Part shown: piece by piece, positions 46,801 to 54,500 of the stretch
Layout: each line of letters starts with the position of its first letter
How positions within the stretch are numbered: the stretch's first letter is position 1
Source: COMBO-56-21 sp963705355
GTDB lineage: Archaea > Thermoplasmatota > Thermoplasmata > UBA10834
Assembly: GCA_963705355.1 (NCBI GenBank)
Contig: OY970070.1
Span: 1,612,001-1,676,000 of the forward strand
DNA: 64,000 nt
Direction of reading: 5' to 3'
Program-made: the position numbers and the translations under genes
Notes under the pieces: model-generated
Seen by the model: the letters and a program-made list of their open reading frames with translations, nothing else
Database searches by the model: none
Told to the model about the DNA's origin: nothing

Positions 46801-47390
46801 AAGTGATTGCGTCGGACTCCTACGGGAACGTGGTCGAAGGTCTCGTGTACAGCTGGACCAGCACCATAGGTTCTGTCGTCTCGGCTGACTCCTCCCACGC
46901 GGTGTTCATTGCTGGGAACGAAGCCGGTTCGGGCACCGTGACTGTCACTAATGGAAGCCACTCGATGACGGTGAGCGCCACGGTCACAGCAGGTCCACTG
47001 GCCTACATCGTTGTGGAGCCGGCCGTGATAAGCGTGGATGCTGGTGCCAACGCATCTCTGACTGCGAAGGGTTATGACGCTTTCGGCAACGAGGTGTCTG
47101 GCGTGACCTTCGTGTGGACGCTCTCAAATCTGAGCCTCGGTGACATCGTGACTGTCGGGACTCACGCCGCAAACGCGACCTACAAGGCATCCGGCGGAGG
47201 AAGTGGCACGATTACGGTCAGTTCTGGCGGGGGGGTGTCTGTCCAGGTCGGCGTGTTGATCAAGGAGAAGACCGGGACGCTAGCGAAGGCGGCTCCGACA
47301 CTCGCTTTGATCGCAATAGTCCTAGCGGTGGCGGTTATGCTCCTCGTGACCCTGATGCTTTGGCGCAGTCGGGGAGCCAAGCACACCTGA
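37896..47390 (+). CDS. Giant secreted S8 subtilase with three PQQ-type propellers and Big domains
   Basis: A 3164-residue surface protein. A signal peptide (about 17-40) and a propeptide (about 90-310) precede the S8 domain with D347 (GDSGLD), H392 (NHGTHVSG), N502 and S581 (SGTSMATP). A P-domain-like beta region and a fibronectin-like domain (about 940-1010) follow. Three eight-bladed-type propellers with WPTYHNN or WPQFQHD starts occupy about 1019-1368, 1625-1978 and 2233-2593. Each gap between them holds two beta domains with a DxDxDGxPDTG calcium-type loop. Big-type domains (about 2598-3115) lead to one membrane helix (about 3131-3153) and a short basic tail. ATG 37896 has AGGGGAAG upstream. 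Substrate is extracellular protein; propellers and Big domains probably bind ligands or walls (inference). Confidence 0.92.
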   Translation: MASNRGDSLSGSARARISALVICVLMVLSAAPFMIAFSTSAGNKSQVPTVMPVTAPEFMNYIHVNNFRFDPLLQMPEIPDSLSFGSISALEQAYYIVQLKGPVTEDMKAALGATGVSVLQYINYNAFVVKGDGTSIAKAESLWCTRWVGVFEPAYKISPRLSSAFDKLLETIEASSGTSSSSAQVTYMSGGLSNAAGEQSARFDSSSLTEKSSAMTTATHSAGLSSANVNRVGSSVGGASPTTITVEVLTFEKSRVLEVADALSQLGAKGIVYSTAGDGKLRATIDRGAEQALAHEMGVMWIDRYVQPTVFNDIARWVVQSNDDIGYSTPVHDNGIWGTGQTVTIGDSGLDYDHPAFADPANNTPGPDHRKVTDYYVPSDAGGDYSDEDINHGTHVSGTVAGDDGTWHVYDGDPFGSSGSTGPHDGQAFDAKIQMQDLSPDGYYVYPPTNISDMYSEAASRGSYIHTNSWGSSGAAYIPEAADTDQFIWDNQDFLVLYAAANPGSGSGWINPYATAKNVIAVGATLNGAMRDDMADFSGRGPASDGRIKPDVTAPGVNIWSARGGDPYSTSDTYWQLSGTSMATPCVAGSAALVRQYFMDGFYPTGSSVLVNGFTPSAALIKAVLINGADEMTGTGAYLNGEYFYPNNNQGWGRIDLDNALFFSGDSRGLVAVDDRSGLDTGATVTYQLAIGSGDQPVEITLVWSDYPGTAMSDPNLVNDLDLTVYAPDGTVYRGNMYTGFNPGESEPNPASNDHLNNVEGVLAISGAQPGIWTVSVSGFNIPMGPQPFALIMTGAIATQTGTIRMDSARYQSSAYVNITVVDTGLNLDPNVTDTATVEMSSSTETTPEIVTLTETANSSSVFVGGIQLDDSATPASDGLLQVQNGDQITAAYFDADDGLGGSGYVYDYAVVDDNPPIIYGVQITNVRFSRATVEWGTDEPADSVVYWGTTPPPMSSAWNARLVYNHTISLTGLAENTTYCVAVQSTDEAGNTAYDDNGTSYYWFTTPVRPPIAPPSDEWPTYHNNEPRQGVSPSNFQPPVQQMWSDGPHTMARWSGPVMSDGLLYVTSIDGFVRAREPTSGDVVWERHLGEAYYYTCSPTVANGIVYVTMATSNTSTVYALDGMTGDTIWAADSYYYSARDVMSYADGLVFAATWNNEIVAHDALTGTVAWVYNAGTYPVGGATVTGGVLYQALLDLYSGAGSFVALDEPSGTLLWSQTLDNIAVGPPLYAQGNVYIGTYSGTMYALDAADGSVVWNYSSYNYIDFGTPAYDGAAIYYCDLVGSMFALDATDGSLIWNVGVGSGAASAPAYANGYLYIASWDGNLYTVDSFDGTVVDTDYIGPGSTSSPAVSDGWIWVEANDGTVAGFLGQLPVGMILRPLRQAMDAVPDSQVDYVLNVTNVGHLGPDTFDATISLGGLGWNTELFASDGVTPLNDSDSDGMPDTGALNTWQSADVIARVTVPAGALAGDSDEAMITFTSSTDPTVFKTAVVTTTVPPPGVEIGPSVYMPASAGDVLLGFLNVKNTGGFPDTMDITSSDSAGWNYTLVQSDGVTSLADTDSDGIPDTGELHGLGSVLIGVVVEVPIGAPEGSVERITVWAVSSLDPFQIDSAAVIAEIAPPPNVEWPTYHNNDARTGVSPSQFSPPLVTQWAQNGTGTGAQLDGPVMADGILFSTSEDGYIRARDPYTGDVLWEQMLGGEYYYTGTPAVDGGVVYATFYGTSGGYVYALDELTGNEIWSVGMSSGLDFNARVQMAARDGLVYGAAWNGYVYALDESNGSVVWNYSTGGMPYGGVAIGGGWAFIGSLDGYLYAFDKDTGALQWSTFLEPGEITSAPLYAQGNIYVGTGMGSMFAVDAASGTIVWQAMMGAPISFSTPAYDGNAIYFGTIGSMFYALDPMDGSVIWYTPVADWVQCSPAYANGFVYATVWDGEFVTFDAADGTIVDSQFIGTYSFTTSPAVSDGWVWVNDYQGSVFGMMGQMPYGAKVVPSTQAKDVYPPMAADFGITVTNIGTFGPDTFDVSATLGVHGWLAQLYEADGVTPLQDTDGDSVPDTGSLATGASATMVVKVDVPGTAAVGDVEKTILTFTSSNDPMISKNARVICEVPPPGVEIGPNAYIAVTQGTTALANMTVTNTGGFNDTIDIVAGSAHGWIVSIFQADGVTPLVDTDGDLVPDTGLLGGGVSLPIVIAIEVPADVLSGTFDRTDILAASSADPSAIDEAMLLCEVSPESALDWPQFQHDAARTGISPINVTLPFVEKWYTQPFYSYPSWFGPVIHAGTVFYSTYAGYMVALDLLTGEVKWETLLGMGGYPPSGPTVAYGNVYVAFTNNWTGVPTLYCLDEDTGIVIWSADAYNYGPYLYTSVVAAQGMVFWHDTWGNTLYANDAFTGEVLWTYVMDGQPYEGPAYCSGMIFLADSMGKVVAIDAFTGVEVWSTYVGWPVESPLSISHGVLYFGDYGGNVDALDALTGEVIWTSSLGWLIAWASPVVAEGMVYVGLTAGSNGTMYALNESTGDIVWSAYLYGAPIYSSAAYSNGTVFCTADNGHLYAWDALTGDLLQEQVVAEGSMMSTAALANGYIVVCDMWGGVTAYGFEGVGEVDHISVSPASADIGVMRPVVFEAHAYDPYGNEVVGAELTWSSLNELGSVVPVSDYGTRAIYFAGPEAGNDTVRVASMGVFADAGVNILAGSVEGVYVSPASASVVVGGTFQFSADAEDMYGNTVPGANISWDVMGGIGTVNGTGFLTAGLVAGTGTVEASSSGIVGVAAVTVLPGGLDSIIVTPDEFSLTVGEITVLHAQGYDAYGNVIPGLSYVWSSTVGSVMPTSAEGEYAVFSAGLTSGTGTVSAASGGLTASALVDVLPGAVSSIVLSPASASVVAGATQTFVATALDVFGNEVSGAALTWSVDTEIGTITQAGVLTAATAVGSGLVTVTSGSVSAAAEVTVVPGPVASITVTPSGLSVVAGDMKSVEVIASDSYGNVVEGLVYSWTSTIGSVVSADSSHAVFIAGNEAGSGTVTVTNGSHSMTVSATVTAGPLAYIVVEPAVISVDAGANASLTAKGYDAFGNEVSGVTFVWTLSNLSLGDIVTVGTHAANATYKASGGGSGTITVSSGGGVSVQVGVLIKEKTGTLAKAAPTLALIAIVLAVAVMLLVTLMLWRSRGAKHT

Positions 47391-47405
47391 GATCGGCTGA
47401 TCAAA

Positions 47406-47430
47406 CCATTTTCCCCTCTTTTCTCTTTCC
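47406..47430 (+). terminator. Probable T-rich terminator of the giant subtilase gene
   Basis: A pyrimidine tract (CCATTTTCCCCTCTTTTCTC and onward) begins 16 bases after the stop codon and contains several T-runs, fitting archaeal T-run termination. No stem is seen. Confidence 0.4.
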
Positions 47431-47505
47431 ATTCCTTGACAGCAGCGCATGCTCCTGCGTTCACGTTGTGATGCAGAACAAGATTGTGGCAATTGAGACG
47501 GCATT

Positions 47506-47745
47506 ATGGCTGATGCGGCGGAGGCGTACTTTGTCGGGGATGGATTCATGATCGACCTCATCCAGGAAAATGCCGATGCTTGGCATTCCGGGAATGCAGA
47601 GCGAGGTGAGACTGTCACGTTCGTGCACGAGGGTGTCCAGCGCGGGTCAATCACACCGGAGCTTAGAGATCGGCTGAGTGGGCCCAACCGGGCCCGAGCC
47701 GAACAAGAGCCAGAAGATGCTTCTGAGATTTCAATTCTCCTATGA
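47506..47745 (+). CDS. Possible small acidic protein
   Basis: A 79-residue frame from ATG 47506, acidic overall, with a coding-like stretch (GETVTFVHEGVQRGSITPEL) and a C-terminal Glu/Asp-rich tail. No ribosome site or TATA element stands out, and an opposite-strand frame of similar length overlaps it, so the call is weak. It sits in a 520-base gap between the giant subtilase and the gene downstream of the Rhs protein. Confidence 0.4.
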   Translation: MADAAEAYFVGDGFMIDLIQENADAWHSGNAERGETVTFVHEGVQRGSITPELRDRLSGPNRARAEQEPEDASEISILL

Positions 47746-47910
47746 TAGCTAGAGGCCAGCCCTCAAAACCCTTTGATTTCTTTCTCCAACCCGGATATAG
47801 GCCCGGAATCTACTGGTCATTAAAGCTGGATGCTAAACTTGCCAGTACGAAAAGAGCTGATTTCACCGTTCGTTTCATTACCGATAGAAGACGGAGCCAC
47901 TAGCCATCCC

Positions 47911-48540
47911 CTAGGGGTTCTTCTTCAGCTTAAACGTCCCGTTTGCTATCTCATGATAGACCTGAGTCAACGATACCTCCTTCTCGCCCATCTCCAGCCT
48001 TCTCTTCATTATCTCGAAGACAGGGACTTTCTGCTTCCCCACAACAACATACCAGTGGCGATAGGCCGGATTAATGTACCCAGCCCAGAGGCAGAAGAAG
48101 ACAAGAATCCGACTGGGATACTTCCATTTCCCGCCCAGATTCCTGATTATCACTTCGGCAAAATAGCTTCCTGGGCCCATGAAAAAGGACCACATGGAGG
48201 GTGAGCTTTGATCCTTCCTTACGCTGATACGCCTTCTGAATTCCTCAGGCGTCTGAGCGAGGACTCTTCGGTCGAGCACTGCGAGACTCTCCACGCTGTA
48301 ATCAACATTCATATATCTTTGAAGCACACCGAAGCACGTCTCTGAGTTCGACTTCAGTTGATACTTCGGAAACTTGCGGCTGAGGCGGGAGGGGATCTGT
48401 GAATCCGATTCGACACTGTCAGACATGGCAAAGTCCGCCTCCTCTACCTCGATGTACTCGCTCGCTCTAAGTTGTTTCGCACGATATCTAAGGGCAGCTT
48501 CTGGTGAAGAATACCTCCTATCAACGCGAATCAACAGCAT
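47911..48540 (-). CDS. Unrecognised protein overlapping the Rhs gene (candidate immunity partner)
   Basis: A 209-residue soluble protein whose ATG (48540) lies inside the last 10 bases of the Rhs-type gene, so its translation is coupled. The C-terminal half has a pattern YSVESLAVLD followed by GSYFAEVIIRNLGGKW, which resembles small alpha/beta proteins often found next to polymorphic toxins, but no named family is recognised. It has no signal peptide, as expected for a cytoplasmic immunity protein. Position and coupling, not homology, suggest that role. The N-terminal 45 residues are basic then acidic. Confidence 0.65.
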   Translation of the reverse strand: MLLIRVDRRYSSPEAALRYRAKQLRASEYIEVEEADFAMSDSVESDSQIPSRLSRKFPKYQLKSNSETCFGVLQRYMNVDYSVESLAVLDRRVLAQTPEEFRRRISVRKDQSSPSMWSFFMGPGSYFAEVIIRNLGGKWKYPSRILVFFCLWAGYINPAYRHWYVVVGKQKVPVFEIMKRRLEMGEKEVSLTQVYHEIANGTFKLKKNP

Positions 48541-51500
48541 CGTGATATCCCTCCTCCACCGTAGCCGAAATAAGGCTGTGTTTCCGCTGTGGTGGTAGAC
48601 GTGCCGTATGCGCCAAATTGCGCGTGATGCTTCACACCGACCGCGCTGCCTCCCACATAAGGAGGTGAAGCGAACTCAAGATGGTTTATTATTGCCAAGG
48701 AGTCATGGTATTGCCCTCGGCTTTCGTGTTCTGCTGCCCACTCAATGGCCACAAGGAATGGGAGCTTCTCCAGAAAATGACCCAGGGTATCAGCGACCAA
48801 ATTCCAATTCACCGTAGAAGACGCTCCATATGCTTCCTCAAATTGCTCTTGTGCGGTCGCCCAGAACATGTCAAAATCCTCTCCGCTCGACGCCCCAAGG
48901 TATTCTGCAAAGTAGCCAGATTCCATGCCCAGTTCGGGAGCGGCGTCAGCGGCCAATTCCCCTCCAATCAGCGTTGCGTCGACCGCCACCACCTCTGGCG
49001 TCGCCAACCCAAAAGTGAAGACGATGGCCGCCAACGACACTGTGCCCACTACTATAATGATGAGCCCAGCCTGCCAGCTTCCGGGATGCTGCGTCGCAAA
49101 CTTGTGAGTAGATTGGCGGTAGTTCGTCATCAAGCCCGTCGGGTCCTTGAACCTCAGCGGGTTGTTCACGCAGTATGTGTACCTGTTCATTGACTGCGGC
49201 GACGACAGCTTCCCAAGCTCAGGATCGAGCGAGAGCCACCGCCCCAGCTCGGGATCCATCCACCTCGCGCCTATGTAGTACAGCCCGGGCGAGGCGCCCG
49301 CGTAGGAATCGCGCAGCTCCCCCGCATACTCGACCTTCTCCGAGCCCTTCAACAGGATGGGCGATCCGAAGGGCTTGTAGGTCTTGACGGCGAATGTGGT
49401 GCTCGTCTGACCCGACTTCCATGTCACCCACGTGCTCCCTAGGGCGTCGTTGAAGTGGAAGTACGTGCTCGTGCCCACGAGCTTGACCTTCAGCTGGCCG
49501 TTCGAATAGACATAGTCGGTGTAGGAAGTGCCGTTCTTCTCGCAGTACGGGTCGTGCCCGATGTAGACATACTTGGTAGTTGCGGAGCTCTCGTTGGTCT
49601 TCGCCCTCATGCCGTTCGCATCGTACCAGTACTGGCCGACCGTCGAGGGCGCATTCCATTTGCCCTGTGCGGAGTTGTAGGTCTGTTTCACAACCTGGGT
49701 CAACTGCCCCAACGCATTGAACTGATAACTGTAGTTGGTGTCTCGGGTCTTGTTCCTGAACACCTGGTTGCCGTTCTTGTCATACTTGTAGTACCATGTG
49801 GCGGAGCTGTTCGTGCTCTTGCTGAGCGTGTTGTAGCCTTGATATGTATAGGTCGTGTTGACGTTCTTCTCGTTCTTCCAGATGCGGTTGCCAACGCCAT
49901 CGTATCCGTAGGTGATCTTGCCCCAGCTGCCAGTCGCGTTGGTCCATGCGCGGATGAGCCGGTTAAGCCAATCATAGCTGTAGCTCTCGTTTGCAGTCCT
50001 GTTCTGAAGGTACTTCACGTTGCCGACGGTGTCATAGGTGTAGTTCAGGGACAGTATTGTCGCGGTCCCGTTCATCGTCACGATACGACGCACCCAATCG
50101 CGCTTGAAGGCCTGGTCATAGGTGTATGTTGTCGTCTGGACCGTCCCGCCGCTCTTCTTGCCGAAGGTCTCCGTCGCCACCGTGTCATCCACGTTATAGG
50201 AAACCTTCAGCAATTGCAGGAGCAGGATTCCATTGTTGTTGGTCTTGTTCGCATACGTCAAGCGATTGAATGCGTCGTATGTGTAGTTGACATTGACGCC
50301 ATCAGGATACGAAATCCATTTTCCATTCCCGGCGGCATCGTACCCAAAGGCGACTGCGAATGTGTCGCTGCCTATGAACTCCTTCAGGGAGACCATCCTG
50401 CCCCGCTTGTCGTAGCCATAAGTGATGTTGCCCAAGCCGTTCGTAACCTTGATCTTCTGCCCAGCAGCGTCATAGGAGTAGTGTATCGTGTTGCTCGGGT
50501 TGATCACCCTCACGAGGTTCCCGGCCGAATCGTAGGCAGAGCTTGTGACGTTGGTTCCGCTTCTGTCTGTCTTCGTTAGTACACGACCAGCATCGTCGTA
50601 GGTCGCAGACTCGTAGAGACTATCAGGATATGTCGTGCGCAGTGGCCTGTCGAGAGAGTCGTAGGTCATCCTCGTGCACTTGCCATTTGCGTCCTTCACA
50701 GTCAGCAAGTTCCCGACAGCATCGTATGTCATGTTGGTCGTATAGCGTGAAGTTGCGCTGTAGTACTCCCGGGTCGAGTTCAGCCGTCCAAGATAATCAT
50801 ATGTCCGCACGGTCTTGTGCCCAAGCTCATCGATGAACGTGGCGGTACTGTTCCGGTCATCGTATGCGGCAGTTCTGCGGCTTCTATCTGGATTTGTCAC
50901 TGTGATCTGACGGCCTGAGAAGTCATAGGCATATGAAGTGACGTGGCCCATCTCATCACGGTACGCCGCGACCTGATCCTGCCAGTTGTATGTGTACATG
51001 ACGAAGGAATAGTTGCTCGCTTGGCTGCCGTAACGCTCGACCTTGGTCAGCCTCCCGATCTTGTCATAGTATCTTATCGTTTTGTGATTCATCTCATCAT
51101 AGACGGTCACGAGGTTGTTCGTGTCATTGTACAGCATTCTTGTATGCGTCCCGTCAGGATACTGGGTCCAAATCACCCGTCCGAGCAAATCGTACGAGCA
51201 GTTGGTCGTCCTCCCCAATGGGTCCCAGCTTGATTTCAGTTCGCCTGTCTTCATGTTGTATGAGGAACCCGAGAAGCTGGTCTTGGCAAAGTCATCATAG
51301 CCGAAATCATCATAGTAGATCTTGAGATAGTCGCTGGCTGCCCCGCGACAGTACACATAGAGTTCAAACCGCACATTCGCACACTTGCTCCAATTGATAT
51401 TGAAGTCGGTTGAGGGATACAGAATCGGGTTCAGCCATACGCCCATCGTCGGCCAACCCCAGACCACCTTTGTCGTGGTGAGATCTGTAGGCGTCCTGTT

Positions 51501-54500
51501 GTTGTAATTGCCGGGTTCGTGGGACCAGCAAGCAAGCCAGTACGTGTAGTTCGCATAGTTGGCACCGCTCGTATCGTACAGTCGCATTCTGATTCCAGAA
51601 TCCATCAAGTCCCAGGAGTTGTTGTCATGGTAGTAGGATGCAACATACATGCGCACTTGCAAAGCCTGAACGGGTGTTGAGACATCGTAGTCTTTGAATC
51701 TCTTTGCAGTGCCGTAGTCTTGCCCATCCGGCTGTGCGCCGGCAAATGCGATCTTGATCGACTGCGCTGTCGAATAGGACGACTCGGTCGTGTATGCTGC
51801 AGTCATCCAGGAACGATCTGAGGACCCTTGCCAGCTCGTGTCGAAGTCGAACGTATCGAACCTGCCCGCGTACCAGGTGGCTGTCGGATAGTAGCTGCTG
51901 TTCGTCACTGAGTACTGTGCGCAGATCCTGCGGCCTGTCGGGTCCGTGCTCCACAGCTGGTTGCCGTACTGATCATAGCCGGCTCTGGAGTAAGCCCATC
52001 CCGTACCTGATGCGGATCTTGTCTCGATAGCGTTCCCAGAATTGTCATAGCAGATGTAAGATTCTTGGGGAACTGTCTTTCCATAGTCTTGACACTGGAA
52101 AGTGCCTACAAGGGACGAATGCGTTCGATTGTTCACTTGGTTTGGATAGAACTTTGGACTGGAATATGTGTACATGTCCAAGTTGTAGATCTCGCCCACC
52201 CACGGGCTCTCGTACACAAGGCTCGTACCGTTCTTGATTCTGAACACACCAGCTACAGGGAACAATCCTCCCGAAGCAGGATACGTATCCAAGATCACTG
52301 GTGATGCCGATGCTGTTGCAGACACGGTTTGGCCATTGTCCAGCGTAAGATTAACGGTGTAGCCATTTGGTATGCCATATACGTAGAGACCGCGGCTGTA
52401 GCGAGATGCGAAATCCCAACGAGCGGTTCCGCCGAACAGAGAGTATATGACACCGAAGATAGGACCATCGATTCCAAGAGCCGAAGCACTAACTGCCAGT
52501 TGAATCCACTTGCCGGTCGTGGTAGGCATGTCGCCGACTCTTATCGTGATTATCGGAGTGAGATTAGAGTCTTTGATGCTCAAGTTGATCTCGTCAGATT
52601 GACCGCCCCACCAGGCAGCCCTCCATGTTCCTGCATAGAAATACTGAAGCTTGATTTCGTACGGGACCTTGCCCTCGGTCAGCCAAACGTACTGGAGAGT
52701 TACATTTGTCGAGGGAACGTCCATTCCAGTAAGGCTACACCTGTAGCCGTGATAATGAACTCCCGCACGATACTCGCTTTCGTGATAGCTGGATCCGCTG
52801 ACAGCGTAGTCCGGGTCCGTAACCCAAGCGCCCTCAATTCCGTCGTTCGGAAGGCTGTACCAGGTGCGTGTCGAAGGATCGCCCGGCCAATTGTCATCAG
52901 CAATGTACCCTGAATACGCTCCGAAACCCGTCGTAAAGCCAGTGGTCTTCCCAATGCTCGATGCGTATGTGCCTTCTGCAAAGCTATAGACGTCGCCACC
53001 CCAGACGTCCATCATGGGAGTCGGGAAAGACGTGTACCCAGGCTTGGACATCCTGATGTAGCCCGGAGGGGAATTCGAATTCAAACCAGGAATTGTGAGA
53101 GTGCCCGACTTGCTCCTGTCGAGTAGGTTGCCCTCTGAGTCATACAGCTCTGCTACGTATCCCGATGCGCCGCTGATAGTGACAGACAAGCTCTTGTACA
53201 CACGGACCTCGTCGATATACATACTAATCGTGTTGCTCGAATCGTACATCGCCTGGAAGTGCAACGTATCGATATTCCCCGAAGTGCCATACATCTTCGC
53301 CCACTGAACCTTCTTGCCGTCTATGTAGACGTCATACGAGTTGTTCGCGTACACATAGAACCCAACATCATACCAGACGTTGGGCGAACAAGGAGCGGTC
53401 GTAATTGTATGGAAAAGACCATCATTCCAAGTGAAGTAGCTATCTGCCCAGAAGTATATCCTGTAATTGGTGCCTCCGCCAGACATCCCCAAGAGGTAGG
53501 CTCTGAGGCCGTTGTTCTTCATGAACCTCGTCTGAATCACGAATGTGCCACTTTGCGCTCCGATGCTGTGATTGACAGATGCGCTGCCGGAGACCTTCCG
53601 CGTGATATTCAAGGCGGGAGCATTTGCTGGATCTGCCCTGGCATCGAGACTTGCGCTGTTGCTTCCTGTCAAAGCCTTGTTCCAGTCAGAGATGTCCCAA
53701 TCATCGAAGGAATCGTAGAAAATCCTGCCAGATATCGTGCGCGTGAGTAGGTTGCCTCCCTGGAACGAGTTCTCAGTCTTTGTGTTTGCGAAGGAGTAAT
53801 ACTCATCATGGCCAAGCGCGTCTCGCTTGAATATGATATTTCCCCAGTCATCGTATACTGTGTACTCGCTGTAATTCAAGCTCTGCGAAGCGCCTTTGTA
53901 GGTGTCGATTCTTGCAGGCTGGCCACAAGAGTCGTACCACGTGACGGTCTTTGATAGTTGGGCTCCAAGCGGATTCTTCTTTGTCTGGCTCGTGTATTTC
54001 AGAGCTGACCGGAAGATGTATTCTGTGAACCCTTGAATCGCGTTCGTCTCGTTCTTCTGGGTGACCTTGACAAATGTCACCCTTCCGCTGCATATCCTGT
54101 AATCATAGTCTGTCTCTCGGAACAAATGACCAGGAGCGTCGGGTGCTTGGGTCTTTTGCGTGGTTACCAGGTATGACCTGACCTCAGTTCCTCCAGAATA
54201 GTCTGCCTGGTAAGAATAGACGTTCACCGCGCCCGTGGGGAAGGTAACTGCACTCAAACAATAGCTTGCAGGATTGCCCAAGGCGACATAGTCAAAACTC
54301 GTCACTCGGCTCATAGGATCACTGACTGAGCTAAGGTAGCTGTGGGAGTTGTAGGCGAACGAGAGAGTGTGGCCATCCGGACGCTTGATACTTGTGAGCC
54401 AGCCTTGGCTGTCATATGTGAATGCGATGCTTCGACCAGCAGAATCACTCACACTAGCAAGAGCGTCCGTCGCACTATTGTAGCTAAGACTTATGCAGTT

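Noticed and set aside
47322..47687. Minus-strand frame after the giant subtilase
   Set aside because: It overlaps the end of the subtilase gene and a better plus-strand candidate, and has a shadow-like Ser/Arg-rich composition.
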